A DNA stretch of 64,000 nt from Bacteroidales bacterium (GTDB lineage Bacteria; Bacteroidota; Bacteroidia; Bacteroidales; UBA932). The stretch's first letter is position 1. Each line of letters opens with the position of its first letter. Made by a program: the position numbers and the translations under genes. Where the stretch lies: assembly GCA_017501525.1 (NCBI GenBank), contig JAFVWT010000011.1:62001-126000 (forward strand). The letters are read 5' to 3'. Shown here one piece after another: positions 47,148 through 56,577 of the stretch. The notes under the pieces are model-generated. The model saw only the letters and a list, made by a program, of their open reading frames with translations. It searched no databases and was not told the DNA's origin.

Positions 47148-48247
47148 GTTCTTCTGCGGGCAAAGATTTCTGTTTCGTAACTTCCGAATAGTCTTTGTGC
47201 CGCAGTGTTGCTCTCCAATTGTGGATTTGCAACAAGTTTCTTAACCCCTAATTCAAGATATTTTGAGTGTAGGTGGTTGAAGATAAGTGCGTTCAGCCCT
47301 TTGTTCTGATATTCTGGAATAAATCCTATTAGATAGCACTCAATTGTATCATTACTTTTGAGTGCTTTTAATATATGATACCAGCCGGTAGGGAACAGTT
47401 TCCCTTTAGCTTTCTGAAATGCTTTTGAGAGGGACGGCATAGTGATGGCAAATCCTACAATCCGATTGTCGGAGTCGACGATCAGGCAGATTAGCTCTAT
47501 GTTGATAAGTGGGATGTATTGTGCAATATAGGTATTTATCTGTTCCTCATTTAGTTTGGAGAACTCATGCAGTACACAATATGAGTCGTTTAGGACTTTG
47601 AATATCTCTTTTGCCCTTCCTATCAGTTCCTTTTTATTTTTTGGTTTAAGTATTGAGAGTCCGTATTTTTCGCAGATGATTTTATCAAACTTCTCAAACT
47701 TAGGGTTTTTGACTTGTGGTAAATCGAGCTTCATTTGAACCCATTCAACATCTTTCATAAAACCTAATTGTTCAAGATGTTTACTATAGTAGGGATAGTT
47801 ATACAGTGTTGTGATGGATTGCAGCTGGTCAAACCCTTCGGTGAGAAGCCCCTCTTTGTCCATATCTGTAAATCCCCAGGGTCCGCTGATACGTTCCATT
47901 CCACACTCTATTCCCCATTTTCCAACCGCTTCGAGCAGTTTGCGGCTCACATTTATATCGTCGATAAAGTCAAACCATCCAAATCTGATGTTTTTCTCTT
48001 TCCAGTCCCTGTTGGCATTGTGGTTTATAATGGCGGCAACCCTTCCGACAATCCTTTTCCCTTTGTAGGCCAAAAAATATCTTGCCTGACAATGGGCAAA
48101 AGAGGGATTGCTCTTTTTAAGTGTTGCCATCTCGTCCATATTAAGGGCAGGGATATACATAGGGTCATTTTTATAGAGCAGATGTGGAAACTCTATAAAT
48201 TTTTTGAGGTCCCTTTTTGTGAGTACCTCTTTAATTTCAATATCCAT
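47099..48247 (-). CDS. GNAT-like N-acetyltransferase family protein
   Basis: A 382-residue soluble protein with an N-terminal GNAT-like half (FLAYKGKRIVGRVAAIINHN) and a C-terminal one (GFIPEYQNKGLNALIFNHL, where QNKGLN is the acyl-CoA loop). GPWGFTDMDKEGLLTEGFD is characteristic of a Bacteroidetes/actinobacterial family annotated as GNAT. Substrate unknown. The 3' end overlaps the DPP5-like gene on the opposite strand by 49 bp, with no room for a terminator. Confidence 0.75.
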   Translation of the reverse strand: MDIEIKEVLTKRDLKKFIEFPHLLYKNDPMYIPALNMDEMATLKKSNPSFAHCQARYFLAYKGKRIVGRVAAIINHNANRDWKEKNIRFGWFDFIDDINVSRKLLEAVGKWGIECGMERISGPWGFTDMDKEGLLTEGFDQLQSITTLYNYPYYSKHLEQLGFMKDVEWVQMKLDLPQVKNPKFEKFDKIICEKYGLSILKPKNKKELIGRAKEIFKVLNDSYCVLHEFSKLNEEQINTYIAQYIPLINIELICLIVDSDNRIVGFAITMPSLSKAFQKAKGKLFPTGWYHILKALKSNDTIECYLIGFIPEYQNKGLNALIFNHLHSKYLELGVKKLVANPQLESNTAAQRLFGSYETEIFARRRTYFNHLSNQSKNERCQ

Positions 48248-48348
48248 TAGGTCGGGTTTTAGTCTTACTTGTCAATAACAAGGTGCAAAAGTAGAAGATT
48301 ATTCTGAAAATATCGTTATCTTTGGAGAATAAACACTTTTTTGGATTT

Positions 48349-49440
48349 ATGCTTTTAGATAAAATATTGTTGCTCCCATATTATGCAGTCCTTTCATGCA
48401 GACATCTCCTGTACAATAGCGGAATCCTGAAATCTTACAAATATAGTATTCCTTCTATTTGTGTTGGTAATATTACAGTAGGTGGGACGGGAAAGACTCC
48501 AATGACAGAGTTGTTAATCAGGATGTTTCAAGGTGAATATCGTATTGCGGTAATCTCGCGGGGTTATAAGAGGAAGACTAAAGGGTTGCGCGAAGTTATG
48601 GCAGAAGACAACTATAAGGAGACAGGGGACGAGCCGTTACAGATAAAGAAAAAATTTCCTAACGTAAGGGTGTTTGTGGACAGTAATCGTGGCAGGGCAA
48701 TATCTTTTTTGGCGCAGCTTCCCATTGAGCATAGACCCGAACTGATTCTTCTTGATGATGCCTTTCAGCATCGCAGTGTCAAGACAGATTGCTCTATTGT
48801 TCTGATAGATAGCTCCCGTCCTACATATTCAGACTATTTGTTGCCTATGGGAAATCTTAGGGATTTGCCCTCAAGGGTAAAAGCTGCCGATATAGTTGTC
48901 GTGACAAAGATTCAAGGAGACCTTGATTATGCGACAAGAGAGCACTGGAGGTCAAAATTGGGCATCTCCACCCAGACTGCGTTACATTTTTCAAAAATCA
49001 CTTATCTTAAGCCTGTTCCTCTTTTCCCTGAGTTTTGTGATGCCAGATATTCGTATTCCAAGAATGCAGTATTATTTTCAGGAATTGCCAATGATAGGCA
49101 GATAAAGATGGAGCTGGGTTGGAGGTACACCATTAATGAGACGGTCAAATTTGCAGATCACCATAATTTTACAAAATCGGATATGCGCAAGATTGCTAAT
49201 TTGGCGAAAAGGAATCCAACATCGATAGTTATTACTACCGAGAAGGATGCCCAGCGTTTGGCGAAAAGGGATGATTTGCCCGAGATTCTCAAGGAGAGAC
49301 TTTTCTATATCCCTATAATATCTGAGATTATTCCCGAATCTGTCTCGAGCCGTTGTATTGAGGAGGAATTAGGGGACCTCGGGATGGAACAGTTGAGGGA
49401 GAGTATCATGAAGTTTTGTGGCCGAAAGGATGAGGAGTAG
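48349..49440 (+). CDS. lpxK: Tetraacyldisaccharide 4'-kinase
   Basis: A 363-residue lipid A biosynthesis kinase that phosphorylates the 4' position of the disaccharide. An N-terminal hydrophobic segment is followed by Walker A VGGTGKTPMTELL, SRGYKRKT, DEPLQIKKKFP, and LLDDAFQHR. ATG 48349 is preferred over TTG 48322, because a -7 box TATCTTTG (48317-48324) overlaps the TTG and would place transcription start after it. First of lpxK-murA-murB. Confidence 0.9.
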   Translation: MLLDKILLLPYYAVLSCRHLLYNSGILKSYKYSIPSICVGNITVGGTGKTPMTELLIRMFQGEYRIAVISRGYKRKTKGLREVMAEDNYKETGDEPLQIKKKFPNVRVFVDSNRGRAISFLAQLPIEHRPELILLDDAFQHRSVKTDCSIVLIDSSRPTYSDYLLPMGNLRDLPSRVKAADIVVVTKIQGDLDYATREHWRSKLGISTQTALHFSKITYLKPVPLFPEFCDARYSYSKNAVLFSGIANDRQIKMELGWRYTINETVKFADHHNFTKSDMRKIANLAKRNPTSIVITTEKDAQRLAKRDDLPEILKERLFYIPIISEIIPESVSSRCIEEELGDLGMEQLRESIMKFCGRKDEE

Positions 49441-49546
49441 ACCTCGATAGAAAGCATAAAAGAGAATAGGTTTGAAGAATTTCTAAGAAGCAATAAAAAA
49501 TATCAACGGGAATTTGTAGAAATTCCTAAATATCAATTGGATAGCT

Positions 49547-50854
49547 ATGGCTTGTTTTGTTATAGAGGGAGGACATAAACTCTCAGGAGAAATATATCCG
49601 CAAGGAGCTAAAAATGAGGCTTTGCAGATTTTGTGCGCAACATTGTTGACAAAGGAAAAAGTTGTCGTACGAAATGTACCCAATATCCTTGATGTGAATA
49701 ATCTGATTGGATTAATAAGAGATTTGGGCGTAGTGGTGGAGAAACTTGGTGAGGGTGAATTTTCATTTCGGGCTGAAAGTATAGATGTGGATTTTATAAA
49801 AAGTCCCGAGTTCCTCAAAAGGAATGCGGCGTTAAGGGGGTCGATTATGCTTGTCGGTCCTATGTTGGCCCGCTTCGGATATGCATTGACTTCAAAGCCC
49901 GGAGGAGATAAAATAGGGCGTAGAAAACTTGATACGCACTTTGATGGAATGATAAAGTTGGGGGCTGAGTTTCACTACAATAAAGAAAATTCCACTTTCG
50001 AGTTGCGCTCAGGGAGACTCAAAGGTGTTTCAATGTTATTGGATGAGGCTTCGGTTACCGGAACAGCCAATATTGTGATGTCTGCAGTTTTGGCACAGGG
50101 TAGGACGGTTATATACAATGCTGCCTGTGAACCTTATCTGCAGCAATTATGCCGGATGCTTAACAGGATGGGGGCGAAAATCTCAGGAATCGGTTCAAAT
50201 CTTCTGACAATTGATGGGGTGGACAGTTTGTGCGGTACTGAGCATACAATTCTGCCGGATATGATAGAAGTAGGAAGCTTTATAGGTATGGCGGCAATGA
50301 CACAAAGTTCTCTTACAATAAAGAATGTGTCGTATGAAAATCTTGGAATTATTCCTGATAGTTTCCGACGACTTGGTATCACCATCGAACAAAGAGGTGA
50401 TGATATTTTTGTTCCTGCTCAGAAGGAATACCCGATTGATACTTTCCTGGATGGTTCTGTAATGACTGTCTCGGATGCTCCTTGGCCGGGATTGACTCCG
50501 GACCTGCTAAGTGTTATGTTGGTTGTGGCTACCCAATCCAAGGGGACTGTACTGATACATCAGAAAATGTTTGAGAGCCGTCTTTTCTTTGTGGACAAAC
50601 TTATAGATATGGGTGCTCAGATAATATTATGTGATCCCCATCGGGCGGTGGTGGTAGGTCATAATCACTCTCGATCACTTAAGGGTAAGGAGATGACTTC
50701 TCCCGACATAAGAGCCGGTATAGCAATGCTTATTGCAGCTCTTGGTGCAGAGGGTATAAGCAAGATTCACAATGTGGAGCAGATAGATAGAGGCTATGAA
50801 AATATAGAGGCAAGACTGAATGCCTTGGGGGCAAGAATTACAAGAGTTGACTGA
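49547..50854 (+). CDS. murA: UDP-N-acetylglucosamine 1-carboxyvinyltransferase (Asp-type)
   Basis: A 435-residue enzyme for the first committed step of peptidoglycan synthesis, adding enolpyruvate from PEP to UDP-GlcNAc. GAKNEAL near the start binds substrate. The catalytic loop reads SKPGGDKIGRR: Asp121 replaces the Cys (Cys115 in E. coli) that fosfomycin alkylates. The Asp variant is active and intrinsically fosfomycin resistant in other bacteria. Followed by murB after 6 bp. Confidence 0.95.
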   Translation: MACFVIEGGHKLSGEIYPQGAKNEALQILCATLLTKEKVVVRNVPNILDVNNLIGLIRDLGVVVEKLGEGEFSFRAESIDVDFIKSPEFLKRNAALRGSIMLVGPMLARFGYALTSKPGGDKIGRRKLDTHFDGMIKLGAEFHYNKENSTFELRSGRLKGVSMLLDEASVTGTANIVMSAVLAQGRTVIYNAACEPYLQQLCRMLNRMGAKISGIGSNLLTIDGVDSLCGTEHTILPDMIEVGSFIGMAAMTQSSLTIKNVSYENLGIIPDSFRRLGITIEQRGDDIFVPAQKEYPIDTFLDGSVMTVSDAPWPGLTPDLLSVMLVVATQSKGTVLIHQKMFESRLFFVDKLIDMGAQIILCDPHRAVVVGHNHSRSLKGKEMTSPDIRAGIAMLIAALGAEGISKIHNVEQIDRGYENIEARLNALGARITRVD

Positions 50855-50860
50855 TAAGGG

Positions 50861-51892
50861 ATGAGCGCACTGAGTATATATAAGGACTATTCGTTGCTTG
50901 GACATAATACATTCGGTATGGATGTAATGGCCGATTATTTTGTCGAGTACAATTCTATTGAGGATTTGGAATCTGTGCGGCAGATGAGACTTGAAGGGGC
51001 ACTTCCTGATAAATATCTATTTGTGGGAGAGGGAAGTAATCTCCTTTTTACACAAGATTTTAGGGGAGTTGTATTGCATAGTGCCATAAAGACTTTTGAA
51101 GTATTGTCGGAGGATAACTTTTCTGTAAGGGTGAGGGTAGGCTCCGGCTGGAATTGGGATAGCTTTGTTTCAGAATGTGTAGATAGGGGCTGGTGGGGAT
51201 TGGAAAACCTCTCATATATACCAGGTCAGGTAGGTTCTTGTGCGGTGCAGAATATTGGTGCATACGGAGTAGAAGCGAAAGATCTGATAGAGTTGGTAGA
51301 AGTGTTTGATTTTGAGCAAGGGATATATTTACAACTTTCTAAAGATGAGTGTAAATATGGGTATCGTGACAGTATTTTCAAGTCGGAGGCCTTCAGAAAG
51401 TATGCAGTGACAGCTGTGGTCTTTGCATTAAGAAAACTCCCTTCACCCAATTTTTCTTACAAGCAGTTGGCAGAGGCCTTTCAGGGGGAAACTGATCCAA
51501 AATTGTCCCGTATCAGGGATGCTGTAATAAATATAAGGAAGGGTAAACTTCCGGAGCCCTCAGAGATAGGAAGTGCAGGTAGTTTTTTCAAGAATCCTGT
51601 AGTTCCAATTGGAAAGTTTGAAGAATTGCAGAAGAAGTATCCTTCAATTCCTTACTATCGTGTGGAAGGGAACGGTTCTTGTATGAAACTTTCGGCAGGA
51701 TGGCTTATTGAGCAATGTGGCTGGAAGGGACGTTCAGTCGGAAGGGCAGGGGTCTATCACAAGCAGGCTCTTGTTATTGTCAATTTGGGAGGGGCAATTC
51801 CGTCAGAGGTGTTGTCGCTGGTGGAAAAGGTAATATCTTCTGTCGTGGACAAATTCGGCATAGAGCTCTCACCCGAGGTCATTATTTTGTAA
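50861..51892 (+). CDS. murB: UDP-N-acetylenolpyruvoylglucosamine reductase
   Basis: A 343-residue FAD enzyme (type I) that reduces the murA product to UDP-MurNAc. FVGEGSNLLFT binds FAD; CKYGYRDSIFK carries the type I Tyr loop; IGSAGSFFKNP holds the catalytic Ser. The spacing of 6 bp to murA supports one transcript. Confidence 0.95.
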   Translation: MSALSIYKDYSLLGHNTFGMDVMADYFVEYNSIEDLESVRQMRLEGALPDKYLFVGEGSNLLFTQDFRGVVLHSAIKTFEVLSEDNFSVRVRVGSGWNWDSFVSECVDRGWWGLENLSYIPGQVGSCAVQNIGAYGVEAKDLIELVEVFDFEQGIYLQLSKDECKYGYRDSIFKSEAFRKYAVTAVVFALRKLPSPNFSYKQLAEAFQGETDPKLSRIRDAVINIRKGKLPEPSEIGSAGSFFKNPVVPIGKFEELQKKYPSIPYYRVEGNGSCMKLSAGWLIEQCGWKGRSVGRAGVYHKQALVIVNLGGAIPSEVLSLVEKVISSVVDKFGIELSPEVIIL

Positions 51893-51919
51893 ATCATTAA
51901 TTATTAAATATTTAGAACT

Positions 51920-53311
51920 ATGTTTTCAAAAGAAGTTTATGTAAATAGAAGAAACGCCTTGAAGGCAAAGATGAATTCGGGTATATTGTTGTTTTTGGGT
52001 ACTTCAGAAGCGGCAGTAAACTATCCCGGAAATACATACCGTTACCGTCAGGACAGTAATTTTAACTATTTCTTTGGTCTTACCGATCCCGATTTGGCTG
52101 CAATCATAGATTTGGAGTCGGGGGAGGAGATTATCTTCGGTAATGATGTTGATATAGATGATATTATCTGGATGGGTCCCCAGCCATTTATCAAGGATAA
52201 GGCTGAGAGTGTGGGTGTTTCAAAGTCTTTCCCTTTTGCTGAACTTGAAAAATATGTTTCGGATGCAAAGGCTAAAGGCCGTAAGGTTCATTTCCTTCCT
52301 CCGTACCGTAATCACAATAAGATTCTGCTAAACAAGATGTTGGGCGTGGGCTTTGATCAGATGAAAGCTCAGGCCTCTGAGGAGTTTATCAAGGCAGTTG
52401 TTTCATTGCGTCTTATCAAAGAGGAGTGTGAGATTGCTGAACTCGACAAGGCTTGTAACATCGGTTATGCTATGCACTATACCGCTATGAAGATGGCCCG
52501 TTTGGGTATGGTTGAGCAGGAACTTGTAGGAGTGATGGAAGGAATTGCGATTTCACAAGGTCTTATGCCATCATTCCCTATCATTTTGTCACAAAATGGT
52601 GAGACATTGCACAATCATTCTCATCATCAGGTTCTTACCGATGGCCGTTTGATTGTTATTGACGCCGGTGCAGAGACCAATTCAAACTATTGTTCCGATT
52701 TTACCCGTACAATCCCTTCTTCAGGTAAATTCACTACCCGTCAGAAAGAGATTTACGATATCGTGGCAGCAGCGAACAATCACGTTATAGAGATTTCGCG
52801 TCCCGGAATTTCTTATACTGATGTCCATTTGAGTATGGCACGCATTATGGCTCAAGGACTTAAGGATTTGAATATTCTTAAAGGAGACGTTGATGAAATC
52901 GTTGCAAATGGTGCTCAGGCTCTTATGATGCCTCACGGTCTTGGTCATAATATGGGTATGGATGTTCACGATATGGAAGATCTTGGTGAAAACTATGTAG
53001 GATATGATGATAACTACAAACGTTCTACCCAATTTGGTCTTGGTTCGCTCCGTATGGGTAAAATGTTGGAGAAAGGTCACGTTATTACAGATGAACCCGG
53101 TATCTACTTTATTCCTGCTCTTATTGAGAAATGGAAAAATGAGGGAACAAATGCCCAATTCATCAATTTTGATGTTCTTGAAAAATACTATGACTTTGGT
53201 GGTATCCGTCTTGAAGATGATATCCTTATCACAGACGAGGGTTGTCGCTTGTTAGGCTCTAAGAGACTTCCTATCACTACCGAGGATGTAGAGAGAGAAA
53301 TGGCTCACTAA
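51920..53311 (+). CDS. pepP: Xaa-Pro aminopeptidase (M24B)
   Basis: A 463-residue metalloenzyme that removes an N-terminal residue next to Pro. An N-terminal AMP_N-like domain (GNTYRYRQDSNFNYFFGL) is followed by the pita-bread domain with metal ligands in IDAGAETNSNYCSDFTRT, HGLGHNMGMDVHD, ITDEPGIYF and GGIRLEDDILIT. No signal peptide: cytoplasmic. It would degrade proline peptides after uptake. Confidence 0.92.
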   Translation: MFSKEVYVNRRNALKAKMNSGILLFLGTSEAAVNYPGNTYRYRQDSNFNYFFGLTDPDLAAIIDLESGEEIIFGNDVDIDDIIWMGPQPFIKDKAESVGVSKSFPFAELEKYVSDAKAKGRKVHFLPPYRNHNKILLNKMLGVGFDQMKAQASEEFIKAVVSLRLIKEECEIAELDKACNIGYAMHYTAMKMARLGMVEQELVGVMEGIAISQGLMPSFPIILSQNGETLHNHSHHQVLTDGRLIVIDAGAETNSNYCSDFTRTIPSSGKFTTRQKEIYDIVAAANNHVIEISRPGISYTDVHLSMARIMAQGLKDLNILKGDVDEIVANGAQALMMPHGLGHNMGMDVHDMEDLGENYVGYDDNYKRSTQFGLGSLRMGKMLEKGHVITDEPGIYFIPALIEKWKNEGTNAQFINFDVLEKYYDFGGIRLEDDILITDEGCRLLGSKRLPITTEDVEREMAH

Positions 53312-53325
53312 CAAGTGGATAATAT

Positions 53326-53826
53326 ATGGATCTATCTATCTTGATGGCGGTATTGGCGGTTATTATGGGAGTTATCGGTATACTCGGTTCTGTGTTGCCG
53401 GTACTCCCCGGACCTCCAATCAGTTACGCAGGAATGCTTCTTCTCTATCTGTGGGGAGGGGAGCATATTAAAGAGGATATTACAGGTACTGTAATGGTGA
53501 TAATGTTGATTGTCACTATAGCAGTAGTGATATTGGATTATATAGTTCCGTCTTATTTCACAAAGGTTACGGGTGGTTCCAGAAGTGCTTCACGTGCATC
53601 TATGGTTGGTATGTTGTTAGGGATATTTTTTCTTCCGCCTTGGGGAATGATTGTAGGAGCATTCATAGGTGCTTTACTTGCCGAAATGATTATTGAAGGG
53701 AAACAAATAGGAGCTTCTCTCAAGTCTGCATTCGGCTCGTTTTTGGGATTCCTCTTCGGAACCGGCTTGAAACTTGTAACTTGCGGTATTATAATGTATT
53801 ATATTATTGTAGCTATAATTCCTTAG
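53326..53826 (+). CDS. DUF456 membrane protein
   Basis: A 166-residue protein with four or five hydrophobic segments. LGSVLPVLPGPPISYAGMLLLYLWGG and FLPPWGMIVGAFIGALLAEMI are typical of DUF456, rich in Gly and Pro within helices. Function unknown. It starts 14 bp after pepP and ends 9 bp before the convergent dus gene. Confidence 0.85.
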   Translation: MDLSILMAVLAVIMGVIGILGSVLPVLPGPPISYAGMLLLYLWGGEHIKEDITGTVMVIMLIVTIAVVILDYIVPSYFTKVTGGSRSASRASMVGMLLGIFFLPPWGMIVGAFIGALLAEMIIEGKQIGASLKSAFGSFLGFLFGTGLKLVTCGIIMYYIIVAIIP

Positions 53827-53834
53827 AAAGATTT

Positions 53835-54842
53835 CTACAAATTCTCTGAGGAAACACCGATATTTTCGTCTCCCCATCTTTCGAGTATATAATCGAGCAG
53901 GTGGGGAATTTCATTTGGATCGTTCTCGGTTACTAATTTTAGTCTTGTCTCTTTAAAGTCGGGTAGACCTTTGAAATAGCAGGAGAAGTGGCGGCGCATT
54001 TCGAGCAGTCCTGCCCTCTCTCCTTTGAATTCAATGGACTTTTGGAAGTGTTCTTTTGCGAGAGTCACTTTGTCTTTTACGGACATTGGTGGCAGTAACT
54101 CTCCTGTGTCGAGGAAGTGTCTCATTTCTTTGAAAATCCAGGGATGACCGAAACTTGCTCTCCCTACCATTACTCCATCCACTCCATATCGGTCAAAAGC
54201 GTTTGCAGCATCTTCAGGAGTCTTGATGTCTCCATTTCCGATGATTGGAATTTTCATTCTCGGGTTCTTCTTTATTTCTCCAATGAGTGTCCAGTCTGCC
54301 TCTCCTTTGTATAGCTGGCAGCGGGTTCTTCCGTGTACAGTCAGTGCTTGAATACCGACATCCTGAAGTCTTTCAGCCAGTTCAACGATTATTTTTGAGT
54401 TTTCATCCCATCCCAGGCGGGTCTTCACAGTTACGGGGAGTTTTACTGCCTCTACGACTCTTTTGGTAATCTCTACCATCTTGTCAGGCTCACGCATCAT
54501 CCCCGAACCTGCCCCTCTGCGGGCAATTTTGTTTACGGGACATCCGAAATTGATGTCAATGACATCGGGTTCTGCAGCTTCAACCCTTATAGCCGATTCT
54601 ACCATCGCTTCAGGAATATGACCATAAATCTGTATTCCTATAGGCCGTTCGTAATCGAAGATGTTGAGTTTGTTCAATGTCCCTTGTGCATCTCTGATCA
54701 ATCCGTCAGATGAAACGAACTCTGTGTACATAACATCAGCTCCATATCTTTTGCAGATATATCTGAATGACGGATCGGTCACATCTTCCATTGGCGCCAG
54801 AAACAGCGGGCGCTCGCCTATATCTATATTGCCTAATTTCAT
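53835..54842 (-). CDS. dusB: tRNA-dihydrouridine synthase (DusB type)
   Basis: A 335-residue FMN enzyme that reduces uridines in tRNA D-loops. The start MKLGNIDIGERPLFLAPMEDVTD at 54842 is preferred; a 26-codon upstream extension is not typical. FGCPVNKIARRGAGSGMM has the active-site Cys, VKTRLGWDENS and HGRTRCQLYKGEADW follow in order, and GNGDIKTPEDA and VGRASFGHPWIF bind FMN. It marks the left border of the AT-rich island. Confidence 0.92.
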   Translation of the reverse strand: MKLGNIDIGERPLFLAPMEDVTDPSFRYICKRYGADVMYTEFVSSDGLIRDAQGTLNKLNIFDYERPIGIQIYGHIPEAMVESAIRVEAAEPDVIDINFGCPVNKIARRGAGSGMMREPDKMVEITKRVVEAVKLPVTVKTRLGWDENSKIIVELAERLQDVGIQALTVHGRTRCQLYKGEADWTLIGEIKKNPRMKIPIIGNGDIKTPEDAANAFDRYGVDGVMVGRASFGHPWIFKEMRHFLDTGELLPPMSVKDKVTLAKEHFQKSIEFKGERAGLLEMRRHFSCYFKGLPDFKETRLKLVTENDPNEIPHLLDYILERWGDENIGVSSENL

Positions 54843-54972
54843 ACGTGAATTTTCAAAACAATCTTCAAAAGTAGTTAATTTTAAAGAGATATTATATAAT
54901 TCTGGATAAAATAGGGGCAAAGACTATGTGGAGAAGTGACCTGTTGTCAGTGCAGATTTTAATCGTTAAAGT

Positions 54973-56211
54973 TTAATTAGTCTTTAATTCTTCTATATGA
55001 GTTGTCTCAAATTCAATAATTATTGGAAAATGAGATTTATTTGAGTCAGAACTATTATTGTATTCTTCAAATGATATGTAAGTGATATTCCCTTTTATCT
55101 GTTTTGTTATTGATAAATCATTTGAAATAAGATAGATGTCCTGCCCTATCTTTATACCGGATAGATTGTTGTTTGAGGGAATTATGGTTCCCTCACCTCT
55201 TATTTTAAAACTATCAATGATGTGTGTCTGAGTTAGTTTAACTTTTGCAATTATGAAATTCTTTGTTTGTTCTAAAAAGTTTCCTCCTATTTGTTGTATT
55301 TGTCCAATCTCCAGTCCTTTGATATTTATTTTGTATAGTCTGGCTTGTATTCGTTCCCAGCCTTTTAATTTCATTTTTTCATAGTTGTTAAGTTTTATCT
55401 CTTGCATTCCTTCAATTATTTCAATGATGCTGCTCTGATTATTTGATACTTCCTGAAATCTCATATAATTAATCTTACGGCGATATCTGAGAAAAAGTAT
55501 AATCCAACCAATATAGAGGAAACTTCCTATTGTGAAGACTAAGATTATATTCTTGCTATAGCTCCACAATATAGTTGAATATATTGGGTAGATATTCCAA
55601 AGTCAATTATGGTTTGTGTTAATAATGGTAATATTAAACTTATTATACACCCAATAAGTAAACCTATTAGTAGTTGTATGAAGATTTTTCTGTGTACAAC
55701 TATGTAATCTATAATCCATTTGAATTTTAAATTTGATTTCATATTTCTATTTGGGCGTTTTTGCGGCGGTGTGATTAGAAGGGCAATCCCAGTCATATTA
55801 CAATTCTTTGTTCCTTTTTCATCAGCAGTTATCCACGATTTCAAAAACTCTTGTTCGCTATATTGTATTAGTCCGATTGCGGGTCTGAGATGTATACCAA
55901 TTTTTATTCCTTTTTTGTACTATCTTGTAAACTACAATGAAGTGCTTCTGGTTCCAATGAATAATGCTTGGCAATAATTCACTATTGCATAGTTCTTCAA
56001 ATGTTAATTTGACTCCAGTTGTTGCATAACCAAGTGAGTTTGCTGCAGCTGAGATATTGGCTAGTGATACTCCTTCCCTAGAAATATTGCATTTGTTTCT
56101 TAGAATTTGTATAGGGATTTCATCATGGTAGTGTGATAAAATTATTTTTAGGCATGCAGGACCGCAATCCATTGAGTCTAGTTGGTGATAATGTGGGAAT
56201 TTTTTGTTCAT
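54973..56211 (-). pseudogene. Broken C39-peptidase ABC exporter fused to a HlyD fragment
   Basis: Remains of a bacteriocin-type export system. From 56211: an intact N-terminal C39 peptidase start (YHQLDSMDCGPACLKIIL, with the catalytic Cys, and later IHWNQKHFIVVY with the His). The frame then breaks near 55880-55920: after the peptidase the expected DPAIGLIQYSEQEFLKSW is only readable by shifting frame. A middle piece (55844-55545) holds the first membrane helices. The last piece (55569-54973) jumps to late membrane-domain sequence (GMQEIKLNNYEKMK) with about 100 residues missing, then near 55250 to a HlyD-like C-terminus (GIKIGQDIYL). The nucleotide-binding domain is absent, so it cannot work as an exporter. 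Confidence 0.7.
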
Positions 56212-56316
56212 TAGTAATGGTTAATTCGTGTGTTTCTTTAATATTTCTATAAATATTTTACTATCTTTACAAGAAAATACAAATATCTTAACAATTCATT
56301 TTAATATTCTTAGATT

Positions 56317-56448
56317 ATGAGAAAGTTGGAAAATCATGAATTAAAGCAATTGATGGGTGGAAATGGCCAAATTGGCGAGAGTAATTTTACATTGCCGGGA
56401 GTGACTGTTGTACTAGGCTCTGACCAAATGATAATAGGAATAAGATAG
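56317..56448 (+). CDS. Double-glycine leader peptide (putative RiPP or bacteriocin precursor)
   Basis: A 43-residue peptide. The leader is MRKLENHELKQLMGG, matching the C39 consensus with Leu at -12, Glu-Leu at -8/-7, Leu at -4 and Gly-Gly at -2/-1. The 28-residue core is NGQIGESNFTLPGVTVVL followed by GSDQMIIGIR, with no Cys, one Ser at leader-proximal position and two Thr. It is divergent from the exporter wreck by 105 bp and followed after 41 bp by a terminator, so a short dedicated mRNA is likely. The C39 peptidase next door would have cleaved after GG. The family of the core is not recognised. Confidence 0.7.
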   Translation: MRKLENHELKQLMGGNGQIGESNFTLPGVTVVLGSDQMIIGIR

Positions 56449-56489
56449 ATTCTCCTCCGTGCGAGGATGATATAATCTAATATGTTATA

Positions 56490-56541
56490 GGTAGGGGATA
56501 TTATGTGGTAGGTATTAACGTAGTGTTCCCTATCTTTTTTT
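56490..56541 (+). terminator. Terminator after the leader-peptide gene
   Basis: GGTAGGGGA (56490-56498) pairs with TTCCCTATC (56526-56534) with two wobble pairs, followed by seven T. It separates the precursor from the GLPGLI gene. Confidence 0.75.
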
Positions 56542-56577
56542 GAGTCTTGGTGAAGTTGTAATATTATTAGTAATTGT

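Noticed and set aside
48322..48348. TTG start for lpxK nine codons upstream
   Set aside because: A -7 promoter box overlaps the TTG codon, so the transcript would begin after it; the ATG at 48349 is better.
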